DNA from: Primulina eburnea
Lineage: Eukaryota; Streptophyta; Magnoliopsida; Lamiales; Gesneriaceae
DNA: 64,000 bases
Direction of reading: 5' to 3'
Assembly: GCF_022965805.1 (NCBI RefSeq)
Contig: NC_133101.1
Span: forward strand, 9,957,069 to 10,021,068
Shown here: positions 21,776 through 36,974 of the stretch, one piece after another
Layout: every line of letters starts with the position of its first letter
Numbering within the stretch: position 1 is the first letter of the stretch
Translations under genes and position numbers: made by a program
Notes under the pieces: generated by a model
What the model saw: only the letters and a program-made list of their open reading frames with translations
The model's database searches: none
Told to the model about the DNA's origin: nothing

Positions 21776-21970
21776 AAGATTTGAGTTGCACTGTTGTGAT
21801 AACTTGAAACTTTTGCAAGAAGATGAGCGCATTTGGTTTTCTTGCCGTAGATACCAAATGCAAACAATTGAAAAGATATATAAGATTTGAGTTGCACTTT
21901 TGTGATTACTTGAAACTTTTCTTGAACTTTTACAAGAAAGATGAGGGCATTTAATTTTTTTATATATATT
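21776..21970. repeat. Imperfect tandem duplication, about 106 bp
   Basis: AAGATTTGAGTTGCACT starts at 21776 and again at 21882, followed in both copies by TTGTGAT, ACTTGAAACTTTT and AAGATGAG with GCATTT. The second copy has a small insertion. Confidence 0.8.
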
Positions 21971-22754
21971 ATTTCTTGGTTGCATATGAATCTAATTTCT
22001 ACACTTATTAAAATGATGTAATTGTTTTAATACAAACAAATTGTTGCGAGTAATTTTTGCTTAAAAGGCAAGAATAAGGTTATGCTCGAGTGTCCACCTA
22101 GCATGGGTCCGGATTTTTGCTGATATTTAATTTGAAATTAATCAGTGTTTCCGATTATGAATTGGAGGACTTGGAAATAAATATTTTTTTCTTCAGCTAT
22201 AAATTGATTAAATAAATTAAATCATAAAAAAAATCAATATATTTTTGGATACCATATTGATGTTTTCAATTCATTTTCAGTTAATATGTCGACCTTAATT
22301 TCAATATAAATTACAGAAATAAGTACGTGCTAGGACAATAAAACTGGGAGATGATTTCAATTTTACCGTCTATTATATTGGGTCAATACCATCGAAAAAT
22401 ATATATATAAAACTTATCATTTTCGACATTGACCATCTTGAAGACAAAAAAAAGAGAAGAGCAAACATATATTTTTTAAAATAAATATTCATGATTTTTC
22501 ATTCGATTTTTATGTATTTTTATAAAAATATTTCCGTTCAAAAATATAAAAAAACCTCATGAAACAATGTTGAATTTAACACACCCGTGCTTAATCGAGA
22601 TTAAGAATATCAGAATTTAAAAGATATTAACCATCAGTTAATTGAGATTTTTGAGAATACTCTTTTGAACAACTCTAGGCAATGCTCATGAAAATCAAAT
22701 ATCTATAATCGACATATCTAAAGTAAAAAAATATTTTTTTATAAATCAAATCAA

Positions 22755-22921
22755 TCTTGTGAGACGATCTCATGGATATTTATTTGTGAGGCGAGTCAAC
22801 CTTACAGATATTCACAATAAAAAAATAATACTCTTAGCATAAAAAGTAATACTTTTTCATGGATAACTCAAATAAGATATTCGTCTCACAAAATACGACT
22901 CGTATGACCATCTCACACAAA
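22755..22921 (-). mobile_element. Second copy of the GAGACGGTCTCA MITE, inverted
   Basis: Starts CTTGTGAGACGATCTCATGG and ends ATGACCATCTCACACAA. It reads as the reverse complement of the copy at 2131, including TCTTAGCATAAAAAGTAATA. It lies about 500 bp upstream of the ROP gene. Confidence 0.7.
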
Positions 22922-23416
22922 TTTTTACCTTGAACCAAATATTCATTTTATAAAGTTGACTGGAGTTTTTGTTGGAATATATGTGAATATTTGTTTTACA
23001 AATGATTATTTATTTATTTATATATTATATATACGTGTATGGAATCAAATGATTTGGTTCCATGTGTCATTAGGAGCAGCTGGCTTTTAGCTGGCGAAAG
23101 CCCAACCTTTTCTCTACCTACTATTTCTCTCACTCACTCCCATATCTCCCTCTTTTCTAATAAAGCTTCCTGCTTCTATCTCCACGATTCTAATTTAACT
23201 GTATGTTTATCGTAGCATATGCATTTTGTAATCATTTTTTTCGATTCGAACTTCGAAATTACGGTTACTTCTGCTTAATTCTGAAGATTTGCTGTTTTTC
23301 CAGCAGTTAATCGCGTAAGTTGAAGTGGGTGTGCTGGGAACTACTTCACGTTGCGGAGAATTTCCTGTTTGATCTGTGTGGAGTAGAGAATTCGGAGAGA
23401 TATAGGCCAACGATAG

Positions 23417-26262
<2,846 letters not shown>

Positions 26263-27914
26263 ACGCTCAAAAAAATGGTAAAGTGGGAAGAGACACCATG
26301 TAAGTTACACCACATTCATACTTTATGTTGTAATCTCCACTGACTGTACTAGATAACTGCGGATAAGCATTGATCAAATAGGCTGTTGCTTGTGTATATT
26401 CTATGGATTTTAAGCTTAGGCTATATAATTTGTGTTTGTGTAGTGTAAAAGAGCTTGTGTATTTCTAATGTGATGTCTTTTTTTTTCTAATGTTATGTCT
26501 TTTTCAACATGAATGGTGGTATTCTATGAAACCTATTTGGTTGTTGAAAGCCGGGAGGGGAGGTGGGGATATCCAGATTGATAGGCAAATTGAATACGTA
26601 ATATTGTGTTCAGCTGTCATCGTTCTAATATTTTGCTCCCCCTTAAAAAATGAGAGTACCAACATGATCTCATAGGTCTAAACAGATGAGGTGCTTCTCA
26701 CATACACAATTATTTTTTTTCGTCACTGTATGTCTTCTTCAAATCTGATCACAACTGCACCAATCTGTACGTATACTCGATCCAGCAAAACCATGAACGT
26801 CCAAAGAATGAGATACCTATAGAGGTGTATCTAATGTAACGATCAGCGTTATTGCCTTTTACTCTTGTTCAAAACCAACTAGCAAATGATCAGAGCATTA
26901 GTAGTCGCGAGTTTGACGATCTTCGCTATCTGCAGAATCAGTATTCCAAGTGTGTACTTGGCAATGCTATTGGCGTTTAGTTCTTATGTCAATACATCCA
27001 GCCACATTAGGAGGAGATAATTTTTCTCTGTCCCCCTTTTATATGTGTGTATTCCGTCTCTTAGTTGTCTGCTTAAGATCTACTGGATACATGAAACAAG
27101 CATGGTTGAGGATAATTTTTTTTTATAGGTAATCTCATTATTTATCACATATTTATGGCCACATAACAAGCTTTTTGTCCATTTTTACCACCCAGCGAAC
27201 TTTTTACGAACTCCTTTTTTCCATTGAGAATTATCGATTAGAGCTGAGACAATTATGGAATTCAAAAATCGTGTAACAACTAACAACCACTAATATAACA
27301 GTGGTGTTTTAAGGGTGTGGCTAATTTTTACCATTGGATTGGTATAGGAACCCACATATTTTGCTGTAAAACAAGTGGTCCTCCAAATGAAGGGTGTGGG
27401 GACAGGGGAGAATTATTCTAGGTGCGGCGCCACATCCAGCGTCATAGACTAGATGAAATGGATATTGGAATAGATGTTTTTTCGGGTGAAAAATATAAAC
27501 TTGTTCGTTCAAGAAAATCATTGGTTAATGCCCATAAACAACTTACACTTATTTCCGGATCAAGTTAAAGAAATCTAATAATTTTATGTATCCACAAGCG
27601 CATTTTATTCCATGCTGGATTTTACGCCCAAAATTTTTATAATTCATATTGGACCTTCGATGTCAGAAAATGAAATGACTTCTAATGATTCCAAAACTGC
27701 TCCAAATCCACATCCAAAATCTTCATGTTGTTGTGGCAACATTGCTGCGACTGCCTGATGGTCTATCTTCATCATTGGTGCATTTCTTAGTCAAAGGAAA
27801 TCCGTAAGTGTTTCTAGAATTATCTGATATTGAAGCTCCTGTCTTTTTACAGTTAATGTCATTGACTCCATGTAAGGGTAGTCTAACCTTTGAGTTCACT
27901 GTTTATTTTCATTT
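26263..27914. other. ROP 3' UTR and intergenic region
   Basis: Begins with the untranslated end of the ROP transcript and continues as AT-rich sequence with no supportable gene, RNA or element. Confidence 0.55.
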
Positions 27915-29578
27915 TTATTTTCTTTGACATCTATGATGGCTTTGAAATTCTTGAAATATTGATTTTACGAAGCTCCAATGAATTGGTTCTCGGAGAGGGA
28001 TCTGCAACATAGAATATGAAATATTACTCCTTAAAACAGGCATTGTACCGTGGAACCTATTAGATCTCAACACAAGAACTGGAAGCTCCACAAGATTTTC
28101 CATCCAAGAGGGATACTAATCTGGCATTTTATTGTTTCTGAGGTTAAGAACTCAAAGCTGTCAGCACTTGGCCAAGGACTGAGGCACTGTTCCTTCCAAA
28201 ACTTTGTTATTCAAGTCAAGAGATATCAGAACACTTCCATTTCCTATGCACTGTGGAACTTTTCCTTCCAATCTGTAATTGGGCAGGTGGAGAATCTGAA
28301 GGGCACTCATATCGCAAATGGATGATGGAATCTCTCCCGTTGAATTAATAGTTGGGAAAAAAGAGAACGTCGTAGAAAATAAAAAAATAAATGAAAAATG
28401 AGATTTTAATGGGTTTCACACTTTTCTTATATCTTTGTGATAATGGAAGTAAACTACTAGTCTTTAATGTTGGAGCACAAACAAGGTATTTAATGGCACA
28501 CAAGTGCTACTGCAGTGGGTTCTTCACCTGTCAATTGGTTTGAGTCCGAGACTGGAGTGTCCAGATTTGTAAAATTGCTTGAAATTTTTTTGAAACACTC
28601 GAGCAATGGCCCATAGTTCCATTCAAATAATTATCATCTAGATACAAGCAACATAATTTAGTCATGTTTGACAAGAATAGAGGCAAAGGTCCTGTAAGTG
28701 TGAATTAGAACCTAAGCCCAACCAGGAAAAATAAGCTCATTGGCAAGGCTCAAGAGGAAATGTTGAGTTGAGGTGATTATTCCAGATCTCCAGTAGTTTA
28801 AGCTTCCTGAGTTGGCCTAAAGAAGATGGGATATTTCCTTGAAGTAAGTTCATTAATACGAGAATTTCGTTATTGGATATTAGGTCAATGGATTCAGGTA
28901 TTCAGCCAGATAATAGGTTGTTTCCTAACCAAAGAGAATTCAACTTTGACAGATTGCCATATTTTCTGATGGAGGGCCTTCAAATGAATTACGAGAGATG
29001 ACTAGATCTTCCAGCTGCCACAAGTTTTTGAAAACTGATTCGGGTATTCTGTGGTGAAATGGGTTTGTTGACAAATCAAGAACAATAATGTAATAAAATA
29101 TGGAAATGCCAAGGTGAGTTCGTTGTTAGAAAAGTCGAGGTGTGTCAAAAAAGGGAGGTAAGGGATTCTAGACCATTCAGTTGTCTCCAAGTGATTCGAA
29201 AAAAAATCCAAGAATCTTACCTTTTGTAAATAGCCAATTCGGCATGGAACTTCCATTGACTTGTTGCTTTGTAAACTGATATACTGAATCTCTGTCAAAT
29301 TCCCAATGTCTGGTGGAATTATGCCTTCTAATAAATTGTAGCAGAGGTCCAACAAAATGATGCTCGTCAGGTTTCCAATACTAGACGATATTTACCCACT
29401 GAAGTTGTTTCCGCTGATATCGAAATTGGTGAGATTTGGGAAAGAACCGAAATCGAGTCCGTCAATTCTGCCTTCAAGACGTGCTTTCGATAAAAACTGA
29501 GCCCCCATCATTGCAGGTAATCCTCGCTCAATGACAAATGTTACTAAGGTTATCATGGGACCATGAACGGGTAACAGA
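27915..29578 (-). pseudogene. LRR receptor-like protein (RLP) pseudogene
   Basis: Minus-strand remnant of a leucine-rich-repeat receptor-like protein of the plant cell-surface immune/developmental type. From the N-terminal side: FPNLTNFDISGNNFSG, LLDLCYNLLEGIIPPDIGNL, FLTHLDFSNNELT; then, nearer 28000-28350, GEIPSSICDMSALQILHL, YRLEGKVPQCIGNGS and ENLVELPVLVLRSNRFHGT. These match the 24-residue extracellular LRR consensus with its GxIP signature. It is broken by several stops and frameshifts, and no C-terminal membrane segment or kinase is seen. Its upstream end, where the signal peptide would be, is cut by the Gypsy LTR at 29579. Confidence 0.8.
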
Positions 29579-31421
29579 TGTAAGGCCCAGATTTCGCATA
29601 CCCAAAAACACAATATTTGTAGAGATCAAGCTTTATTTAAATTACTGATAACCAATATAATCAATACAAGGCCTAAAATTTATAAAGCATCATAATTTAT
29701 TTATTATAAAGAAACAATGAGTCAATCTCTCAATCAGATATATGATTAAATAAATTAGTCTTCCAAAAGATTAGCCAAAATATTTGAAAAGAAATAATCT
29801 ATGAATCCTAAAAGAACTCAAATGAAAGAATTAAATCTCCAAACTCTACTGAACATCTTCTATGTAATCATCATCATCATCCTCAATGATCTCTTCTATA
29901 TATTCTACATATTCGTCTTCCTCATTCAGATTATTAATTGAAAACAAAATTATTCAGTACACTCCTGTATCCAGCCACTAATTCGATATCAAGGATAAAG
30001 ACAAGCTTTCATAATAATAAATAACAAATACACATGTAGATAGGATGACAGAATGCAAGAATAAAATAATAATATAATCTAGATCATAATTCCTATCATG
30101 CGGCACTTTGACCACAAGGAAACAAGAGGTGGCTCATATGCAGCACTTTGACCAACAGGAACCAAGATGTGGCTCACATGACAGACAGAACATAACAATA
30201 TCCACAATGGGACCCCGTCATTCAACACTTTGACCATAGGAAAACAAGATGTGGCTCACATGCATACTCACATGCAACACTTTGACCTACAAGAACCAAG
30301 ATTTGGCTCACATGACATACATATCATCAAAGATATCACAAAAACATGACTGAATACAGAATTCCATCGTACAAGAAAACAATAACGCACCAATAACAAC
30401 AATATGCATCCAATTCTATTATTGTAGAGCTTTTGTGAAATAATGTCGGAGTAGGAGTGTACGCACCTGAGATCCTTAGCTTAGTTGTGAATACTTAGAC
30501 AAAATCTTCCCACTCTCACAATCTAAAACCAAATTAGTTATCCCAATTAACAGTGGCTTAATAAACTCTAACTTTAAAGCAAATATTATAAATATTTCTC
30601 AGATTTTCGTATGTATTACAATTAATTATGGGTTACTATTTGAATGTTTACAATTATACAATTTTATTAAACATAAAAATATCTAAATACTTAGTTTTAG
30701 CACAAATTCTCATATTCAACGAACATTAGAGTCATTTCTATCTTTGACAGTTGACACAAAGATTGAAGCTTTATTTAAATGAATATCTATGACGGTAATT
30801 CAACTAAAGTCACTGTAAATTTCAAAACTTAGGTATGATTTATTTAAGATGTTTACATGTAAGATTAGAAATCAAGAAGATGACTTTTCTATAGAATTTA
30901 ATCTTAATCCATCAAAACTAATTAACTTTAGATAAATCGAGTTTCATAACCTTCGAGAAATAACACACTTACAAACTAATAAGTAATCCATTTGTTTAAA
31001 GTCGCTAATCAGTTGGTTAATTGTATTATACATCAAACCCAAATTCTATTCAATCTACCCATTCAATCTCATTCCCAAATATACATATATTAATGTTTCC
31101 TTGTAAGGCGAAGAAGAACAACTAACATTATCTCCAAAATACAACTAACCTTGGACTAGAAGGGTGCACAACCTAAGCTTCTGGCAGTAGGAGTCGGCCA
31201 ATTTGTTAGGTGATGAAGCCTTTTTTTTAGACCGGTGCTTAAGAGGTTGTGATTAGGGTTTTCTTTTCTTTTTCTTACATATAAATATGTGTGTATACCT
31301 TATGCAAGATAATGGGCCAACAACTAATTATTTTTTTTTTTATTTTGTAAGCCCGTTAATTAGCTAGATTCTTATATACATATATTAACGAAATTTAATT
31401 GACTAGTGTTGGGGTGTTACA
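29579..31421 (-). mobile_element. 3' LTR of the Gypsy element
   Basis: 1,843 bp. In minus sense it runs from TGTAACACCCCAAC (31421) to GGGCCTTACA (29579). The purine tract AGGAGAGAGGAAA lies just upstream (31422-31434). Inside, 30098-30320 holds four repeats of a unit containing CACTTTGACC and GTGGCTCACATG; the 5' LTR has only two (about 38675-38780). Confidence 0.85.
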
Positions 31422-31559
31422 TTTCCTCTCTCCTAAGAAAATTTCGACCTTGAAATTAGCATGCATGTCACATATCTACTCAAACAAAGTACGTAGACAA
31501 ACAATGAATTAAATGCATGAATTTGTAAATATTATGTTTTGAGATTAGCTACTTGTCTT

Positions 31560-32449
31560 GCTAAAATAGTTCAGGGTTAGATTTTCTCATCTTGTCCTCT
31601 AGTTCTCAAGTCGCCTCTTCGACACCATGTCTAAGCCACTGGACTTCACCAAGCGGATAGTTTTGTTTCTCAATCTTCTTTCTTTGCTGTCCAGATCTTT
31701 AAAGGTTTCTCTTCATATTGTAGAACATCGTTTAACTCTACTTCGTCGACTTTCAGCACACGACTTTCATCAAGTTCATACTTTCTAAGTAGTGAAATGT
31801 GAAATACATCGTGAATCTTGAATAGTTGTAGTGGCAATTTCAATCGATACGTCAAATCACCAATCTTCTCTACAATATCATAGGGACCAACATATTTTGG
31901 GGGTGATGGCTTCCCATGCATCCAAAATCTCATAGTCCTTCGGAAAAGAGATATCTTCAAGAATAATTTATCTCCCACTTGAAATTCTAGTGGCCTTTTT
32001 CTTCGATCGACATTTTTCTTTTGTCTGTCTTGAGCTGCTATCAATCTTTTCTTTATCGATTGAACTTTTCGATCATTTGCTGGATTTCTCTGGACCTGTA
32101 AGACTTCGTTCGCCTACTTCTTCCCAAAATAAAGGAGAATCATATTTCCTACCATAGAGAGCCTCAAAAGGCGCCATAGCAATGCTGTCATGATAGCTAT
32201 TGTTATAAGAAAACTCCACCAACTGTAAAGCTTTTTGCTATCCCATGTTAAAATCAATCACAAAGGTTCTTAACATATCTTCGAATGTCTAGATGGTTCT
32301 TTCAGATTGCCCATCTATTTGAGGATGGTAAGCAGTGCTCATACTCAGTTTTGTTCTCAAAGCATCTTGAAAGCTTTCCCAAAATCTTGAAGAAAATCTC
32401 GGGTCTTTATCTGAAACTATCGAAATTGGAATATCATGATACTTCAAAA
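31560..32449 (-). pseudogene. Gypsy integrase, C-terminal part
   Basis: Minus-strand integrase end. It includes KYVGPYDIVEKIGDLTYRL, the GPY/F-type module, followed by FHISLLRKYELDESRVL. Upstream are degraded core residues up to KYHDIPISIVSDKDPRF at the solo-LTR insertion point. Frame changes occur near 31670 and above 32044, so no full integrase is encoded. Confidence 0.85.
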
Positions 32450-32604
32450 TGTAATGCCCAAGAATTTGATTAACGTAATCTGAGATGATTAACGTAATTT
32501 GAGATGATTTATCGACGATGAACGGATGTGAGAGTATAGTTGGACCACTCCGAGACCAGATTGGTTAACGCATATGAATTATGTGATTTTCGGGCAGAAT
32601 TGTT

Positions 32605-32817
32605 GGCGCCCGAGCGGTAGAAAGAGACCGCCCGAGCGCCAATGTTCAATAAAGAAGAGTCTCGGGCAGAAGAGGTGGCGCCCGAGCGGTAGAATAGTAC
32701 CGCTCGAGCGCCAATGGAGGAGCATCCGGACAGAGAGCCTCGCGCCCGGGCGGCAGATTGTCACCGCCCGAGCGCCGAGCTCGCGCCCGAGCGGTATTTT
32801 CTTACCGCTCGAGCGCG
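32605..32817. repeat. Array of four GC-rich 36-nt hairpins in the solo LTR
   Basis: Hairpins at 32605-32640, 32677-32712, 32741-32776 and 32782-32817. Each has two 14-nt arms (type GGCGCCCGAGCGGT and ACCGCTCGAGCGCC) and exactly 8 loop bases. Paired positions number 12, 13, 11 and 13 of 14. Start spacings are 72, 64 and 41. The first three match the three at 1110-1282 in order and spacing; the fourth is extra. Confidence 0.93.
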
Positions 32818-32863
32818 AGGCGTGGCGCGTGAAGGATGTGCCACTCGGTGGTTTGCATGTAGG

Positions 32864-32886
32864 AGATATATATATATATATATATA
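32864..32886 (+). promoter_or_regulatory. TATA run of the solo LTR
   Basis: Alternating TA run about 50 bp after the last hairpin, in the same place as 1034-1054 in the other copy. The downstream sequence (about 32930-33050) is well conserved between copies, as expected for the transcript leader. Promoter role inferred. Confidence 0.5.
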
Positions 32887-33610
32887 CATGCAATTCATTT
32901 TAACAATTTCAGACGGAAAGAAATCGAGAAAAGGTTTCTGGAAAAGGGTTGAAAATCCTTACGCCTTTTGTGAGAAATCCGCCCGTCTGATTTTGAATCT
33001 GACTTCGGTATCGAGTTCCTATCGACGTAGGCTACAACTGGACGTAAGTTTTGTTACGTTTTGTTAAGATTTGAAATTATGATATTGTCAGAATCTGATA
33101 TGATTCATATATGATGTTCTTGGCATATTAGACATCGTATAATCTGAACTGGATTGAGAAACGGATACCATATGAAATTGTAATGAATTTCAGAGTTAGA
33201 TTGACTGATATTTGATATCAGAATTGAGTTGTTATTGATTATGAGATGTTAGAATTCATATCTGACTGATATGGTAGTACTGGATATATTGAAATTATGA
33301 CGTTATGTTGTTAAAACAGAATTTGGTAGAATTCTGATTATATCCAGTATTGTTTGGTTGGTGTATTGATATTGTACCCTCGATATCGTATTGTCAGATT
33401 GAGTTATTGACAGGCTTGGGGTTCGAGACTTCGACAGAGTCAGAGTATCAGAGTGAAAGGTATAAATTAATGTTGAGTTGGGATTGCACAACTCGAGGAA
33501 GGTTTGACTCGAGTTTCCCTAAATCACATACTTAGTTATTACATTGATTCTTGTAATTGATGAGATTGATGTTTGTTGTCTATTGATTTTAGCCACTGCA
33601 TGTAAGGACT

Positions 33611-33864
33611 GCTGATTCGCTAGTCATGGATTGATTTGCTTAGATACTGATTGTATGTATTGATTTCTGAGTCGTTGAGTCATAGGCTGATTCGCCTAGT
33701 CACCGGCTGATTCGTCGGGTTATTGACTGATTCGTCTAAACTTAAGCTGATTCGCTTAATTACAGGCTGAGTTGTCTGATTATTGGCTGATTCGCCTAAT
33801 TACTGGCTGATTCGTCAGGTTATTGACTGAGTCGTCAATTCTGTGGCTGATTCGCCCAGACACT
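33611..33864. repeat. 20-bp tandem repeat, ten or more units
   Basis: GGCTGATTCG-type units begin at 33685, 33705, 33725, 33745, 33765, 33785, 33805, 33825 and 33845, an exact 20-bp period; weaker units extend left to about 33611. Second halves vary (CCTAATTACT, TCAGGTTATT). The period is not a multiple of three, so this is not coding. Confidence 0.92.
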
Positions 33865-34544
33865 GGATATATGAATTATATCGATGCCGTTAGGGATTTA
33901 TTCATTCCTATCGACTGAGATTCGGTATAATTATTATTATTCAGACATCGGGATCCCTAGGATAGAGTTGAGTCGAGTCTGAGACGACGCGTCAGTGGAG
34001 TCGAGTCTGAGACGACGCGTCGGTTGAGTTGAGTCTGATATGACATGTTGATTTACATTGTTTATGCCATTCATGATTATTGAATGTTTGATATTGATTT
34101 ATGTATTCTGATTTGATACAGGTTAAGAATATTTCTTATATATGCTGTCGTATATGCTTTTATATGATTACATGTTTACATGGTTTATACTGGGATATTT
34201 ATATCTCACCGGAGTTATCCGGCTGTTGTCTTGTTTTGTATGTGTGCATGACAACAGGTGGGGCAGGTTCAGGGTCAAGAAAAGAAAGAGGCTGGACTAG
34301 ATAGCGTGGAGATCCGGGCTTCGAAGCAACTTAGGATTCAGCACTGATATGTAGTTGAACCTAGTTGAATCCTTGTAGATAATACAGGATGTGTATGTTT
34401 ATGTTTAATATGTAATTTGAATTTAATTACATTACGTTTCCGCTTTGTATATTAAAAGAAAAATTTTTAGACCCTGTTTATAATTGATTAATTAGTCCCA
34501 ATGATGATTAAGAACTTGATTAGCGTCCGGGTCCCCACACAAAA

Positions 34545-35680
34545 TCTCTTGTATGTCTAATTGTGCCATTTCCTTGAATTTATATCTCCTTTGTTATGGA
34601 ATAAAATATGCACAATTTGTCGATCTATACACTATTACCTAAATTGCATCACTGGACATTTCAATACAAAATCTGCTATATCATTCTTCACACCTTTCCA
34701 CCAAAGCGCTTCATTCAAGTTTTATGCATTTTCTTGCCTCTTGGATGTACGCTGAAATGGCTATAATGAGCATTTTTCAAATTTTTTTTTCTCAAATCTT
34801 TGTCGGTACAACCCATCGACCATTTAGTCTCAATGAGTCATCTGTTGCAATTTCGAATCCAGACTTGTGGCCTTCAATAGCCAATCTTCTTAACTTATGA
34901 ATTTTTTTTGTCATTTTTCTGGGCATCTCTTATTCGTTGATAAATACTTGGCTCAGCTGTGATTGTAGCAACTTTAATTGGTTGGTGCTTATCACCGTAC
35001 CAAAATCCCGACATACAACAATCCTCAATTAGGTTAGAAATTCCCCTAGTCACTTGCACAACATTCAATGTCTTTCAACTCAAGGCATTTGCAACTTGGT
35101 TTCCCTACCTAGATTGTAAGATATATCACAATCATAATCTTTCACTAAGTCCATCCATCGTCTATGTCTCATATTCAAATCTGGCTGAGTGAAAATATAC
35201 TTGAGGCTTTTATGATCATAAAATATATCAAACTTAGCCCCATAAAGATAATGTCACCATATATTCAATGCAAAAACTATGGCTACTAACTCTAAGTCAT
35301 GCGGCTTTAATTGTCGCAAGGCATAAGCAACTACATGTCCATTTTGCATCAAGACACATCATAAACCTTTGTGTGATGCATCAGTATACACTACAAATCC
35401 TTCAGTAACTTCAGGAACAATTAAGACATGTGCACTTGTTAATTTCTGCTTGAGCTCTTCAAAGCTTTTCTTGCATGCTTCTGACCATTGAAACTTTACA
35501 TCTTTCTGTGTCAATTGGGTTAATGGTTTTGCTATTTTTGAGAATCCTGAGATGAACCTTCGGTAGTATCCTGGTAAACACAAAAAGCTCCGAATATCTG
35601 ACATGGACTTTGCTCTTTACCAATTAAGTACTGCCACAACTTTAGTCGGATTAACTGACATGACCTGAGCCGATATCACG
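34545..35680 (-). pseudogene. Gypsy RNase H and integrase N-part, degenerate
   Basis: Minus strand: FLCLPGYYRRFISGFSKIAK, then KKSFEELKQKLTSAHVL and VVYTDASHKGL (RNase H start with its TDAS motif), followed by a stop and RNase H residues such as [15 protein letters not shown] and [15 protein letters not shown]. Integrase sequence toward 34545 is badly decayed. The segment is joined to 31560-32449 across the solo LTR. Confidence 0.8.
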
Positions 35681-35702
35681 TGGCCTAAGAAAGTTACTTG
35701 AC

Positions 35703-36974
35703 TTATCCAAACTCACACTTACTTAACTTTACATAAAACCGATGTTCTATCAAGGTTTGCAATACTATTCTTAGACGTTCCTCAAGTTCGTCTTCTGTCC
35801 TTGAGTACACCAAAATTTCATCGATAAAAACTGTCAGAATTTCTTTGAACACTCGATTCATCGGATCCATGAATACTGCTGGAGCATTAGTCAATCCAAA
35901 TGGCATCACTGTAAATTCATAGTGACCATATCGAGTTCTAAAGGCTGTTTTTGGTACTTCTGCCTCCGTCACTCTCAATTGGTGATATCCAGAGCTCAAA
36001 TCAATTTTTGAGTAAATAGCTGCCCCTTGAAGCTGGTCGAACAAATCGTCAATTCTTGGCAGTGGGTACTTATTCGTTACTGTTGCTCTATTTATCTGCC
36101 TATAGTCAATATTTAAGCACATTGATCCATCATTTTTCTTCAAAAATAACACTGGGGCACCCCAAGGTGAATTGCTAGGTCTGATGTACCCTTTATCTAG
36201 TAGCTCTTGCAACCTATCCTTCAATTCAGCTAGAGCCATCTGGTATGGTGCTCTTGAAATGGGTTCGGTCCCTGGTGATAGGTCGATACATAATTCCACC
36301 TCTCTATTTGCTGGAAGTCTCGGTATTTCTTCTGGAAAAATTTCCGGGAAGTCTTGGACCACACATATACCATCAACAATTTTCTCGGTTTTTTCTGCTT
36401 TTATTGCATAAATCAAGCACCCATCACTTCCACTCTTTAGTAATCTTTGCATTTTTATAGCAGATATCATAAGGACTTTGTCTCTCGAACATTTCCCATA
36501 AAATATAAATTTTTTCCCATCTTCAAATTCAAACTGTGCCACACGTTGATGACAATCTAATTTCTCCCTACATCTCTTCATTATGTTCGTACCCACAATA
36601 CGATCGAAATCATTCATGTCCAATACTATTAGGTCGGCTATTATTTTGTGGCCCTCATGAGTTAATTCACAGTTCTTAGTAATTTTCTTAGTTATCAACA
36701 CTTTTCCCAACAGTGTAGAAACAATAAGAGGCTCAGACATAATAGAATCATGCAATGAATGTGCGGATACAAATCTCAAAGATATGAAAGAATGAGCATC
36801 CCCACTATCAATCAAAACATATGCAGGAATTCCATGAATAGAGCATTTACCTGCGATGAAATCATCTCCGGCCTCATCTGCTTGTTCTTCAGTCAATGCA
36901 TAAACACGACCCTGTGGTTTTTGTTGTGCTTGGTCTCCAAGTGTTTTTATTCTGAACAGGATGACGAATGACAC
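35703..36974 (-). pseudogene. Gypsy protease and reverse transcriptase
   Basis: A 423-residue open frame. The protease has [12 protein letters not shown], the aspartic DSG motif, with Asp in place of the usual Ala. RT follows from about residue 250: [49 protein letters not shown] and [12 protein letters not shown]. The catalytic F-x-D-D reads FIDEILVYS, with Glu for the second Asp, which should cripple polymerisation. It lies in a different frame from gag. Confidence 0.9.

Larger units (their letters stand above)
32450..34539 (+). mobile_element. Solo LTR (2,090 bp) inserted in the Gypsy integrase
   Basis: Starts TGTAATGCCC and ends GTCCCCACA, flanked by a perfect CAAAA duplication (32445-32449 and 34540-34544). 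Removing it and one duplication restores the integrase reading KYHDIPISIVSDKDPRF. No internal region or second LTR exists here, so it is a solo LTR left by recombination. It shares its family with 1-1435. Contents in order are the four-hairpin array, a TATA run, a conserved transcribed-looking region and a 20-bp tandem array. Confidence 0.93.

Noticed and set aside
33611..33864. Regular 20-bp repeats reminiscent of a CRISPR array
   Set aside because: Units are contiguous with no unique spacers, and the sequence lies inside a plant LTR.
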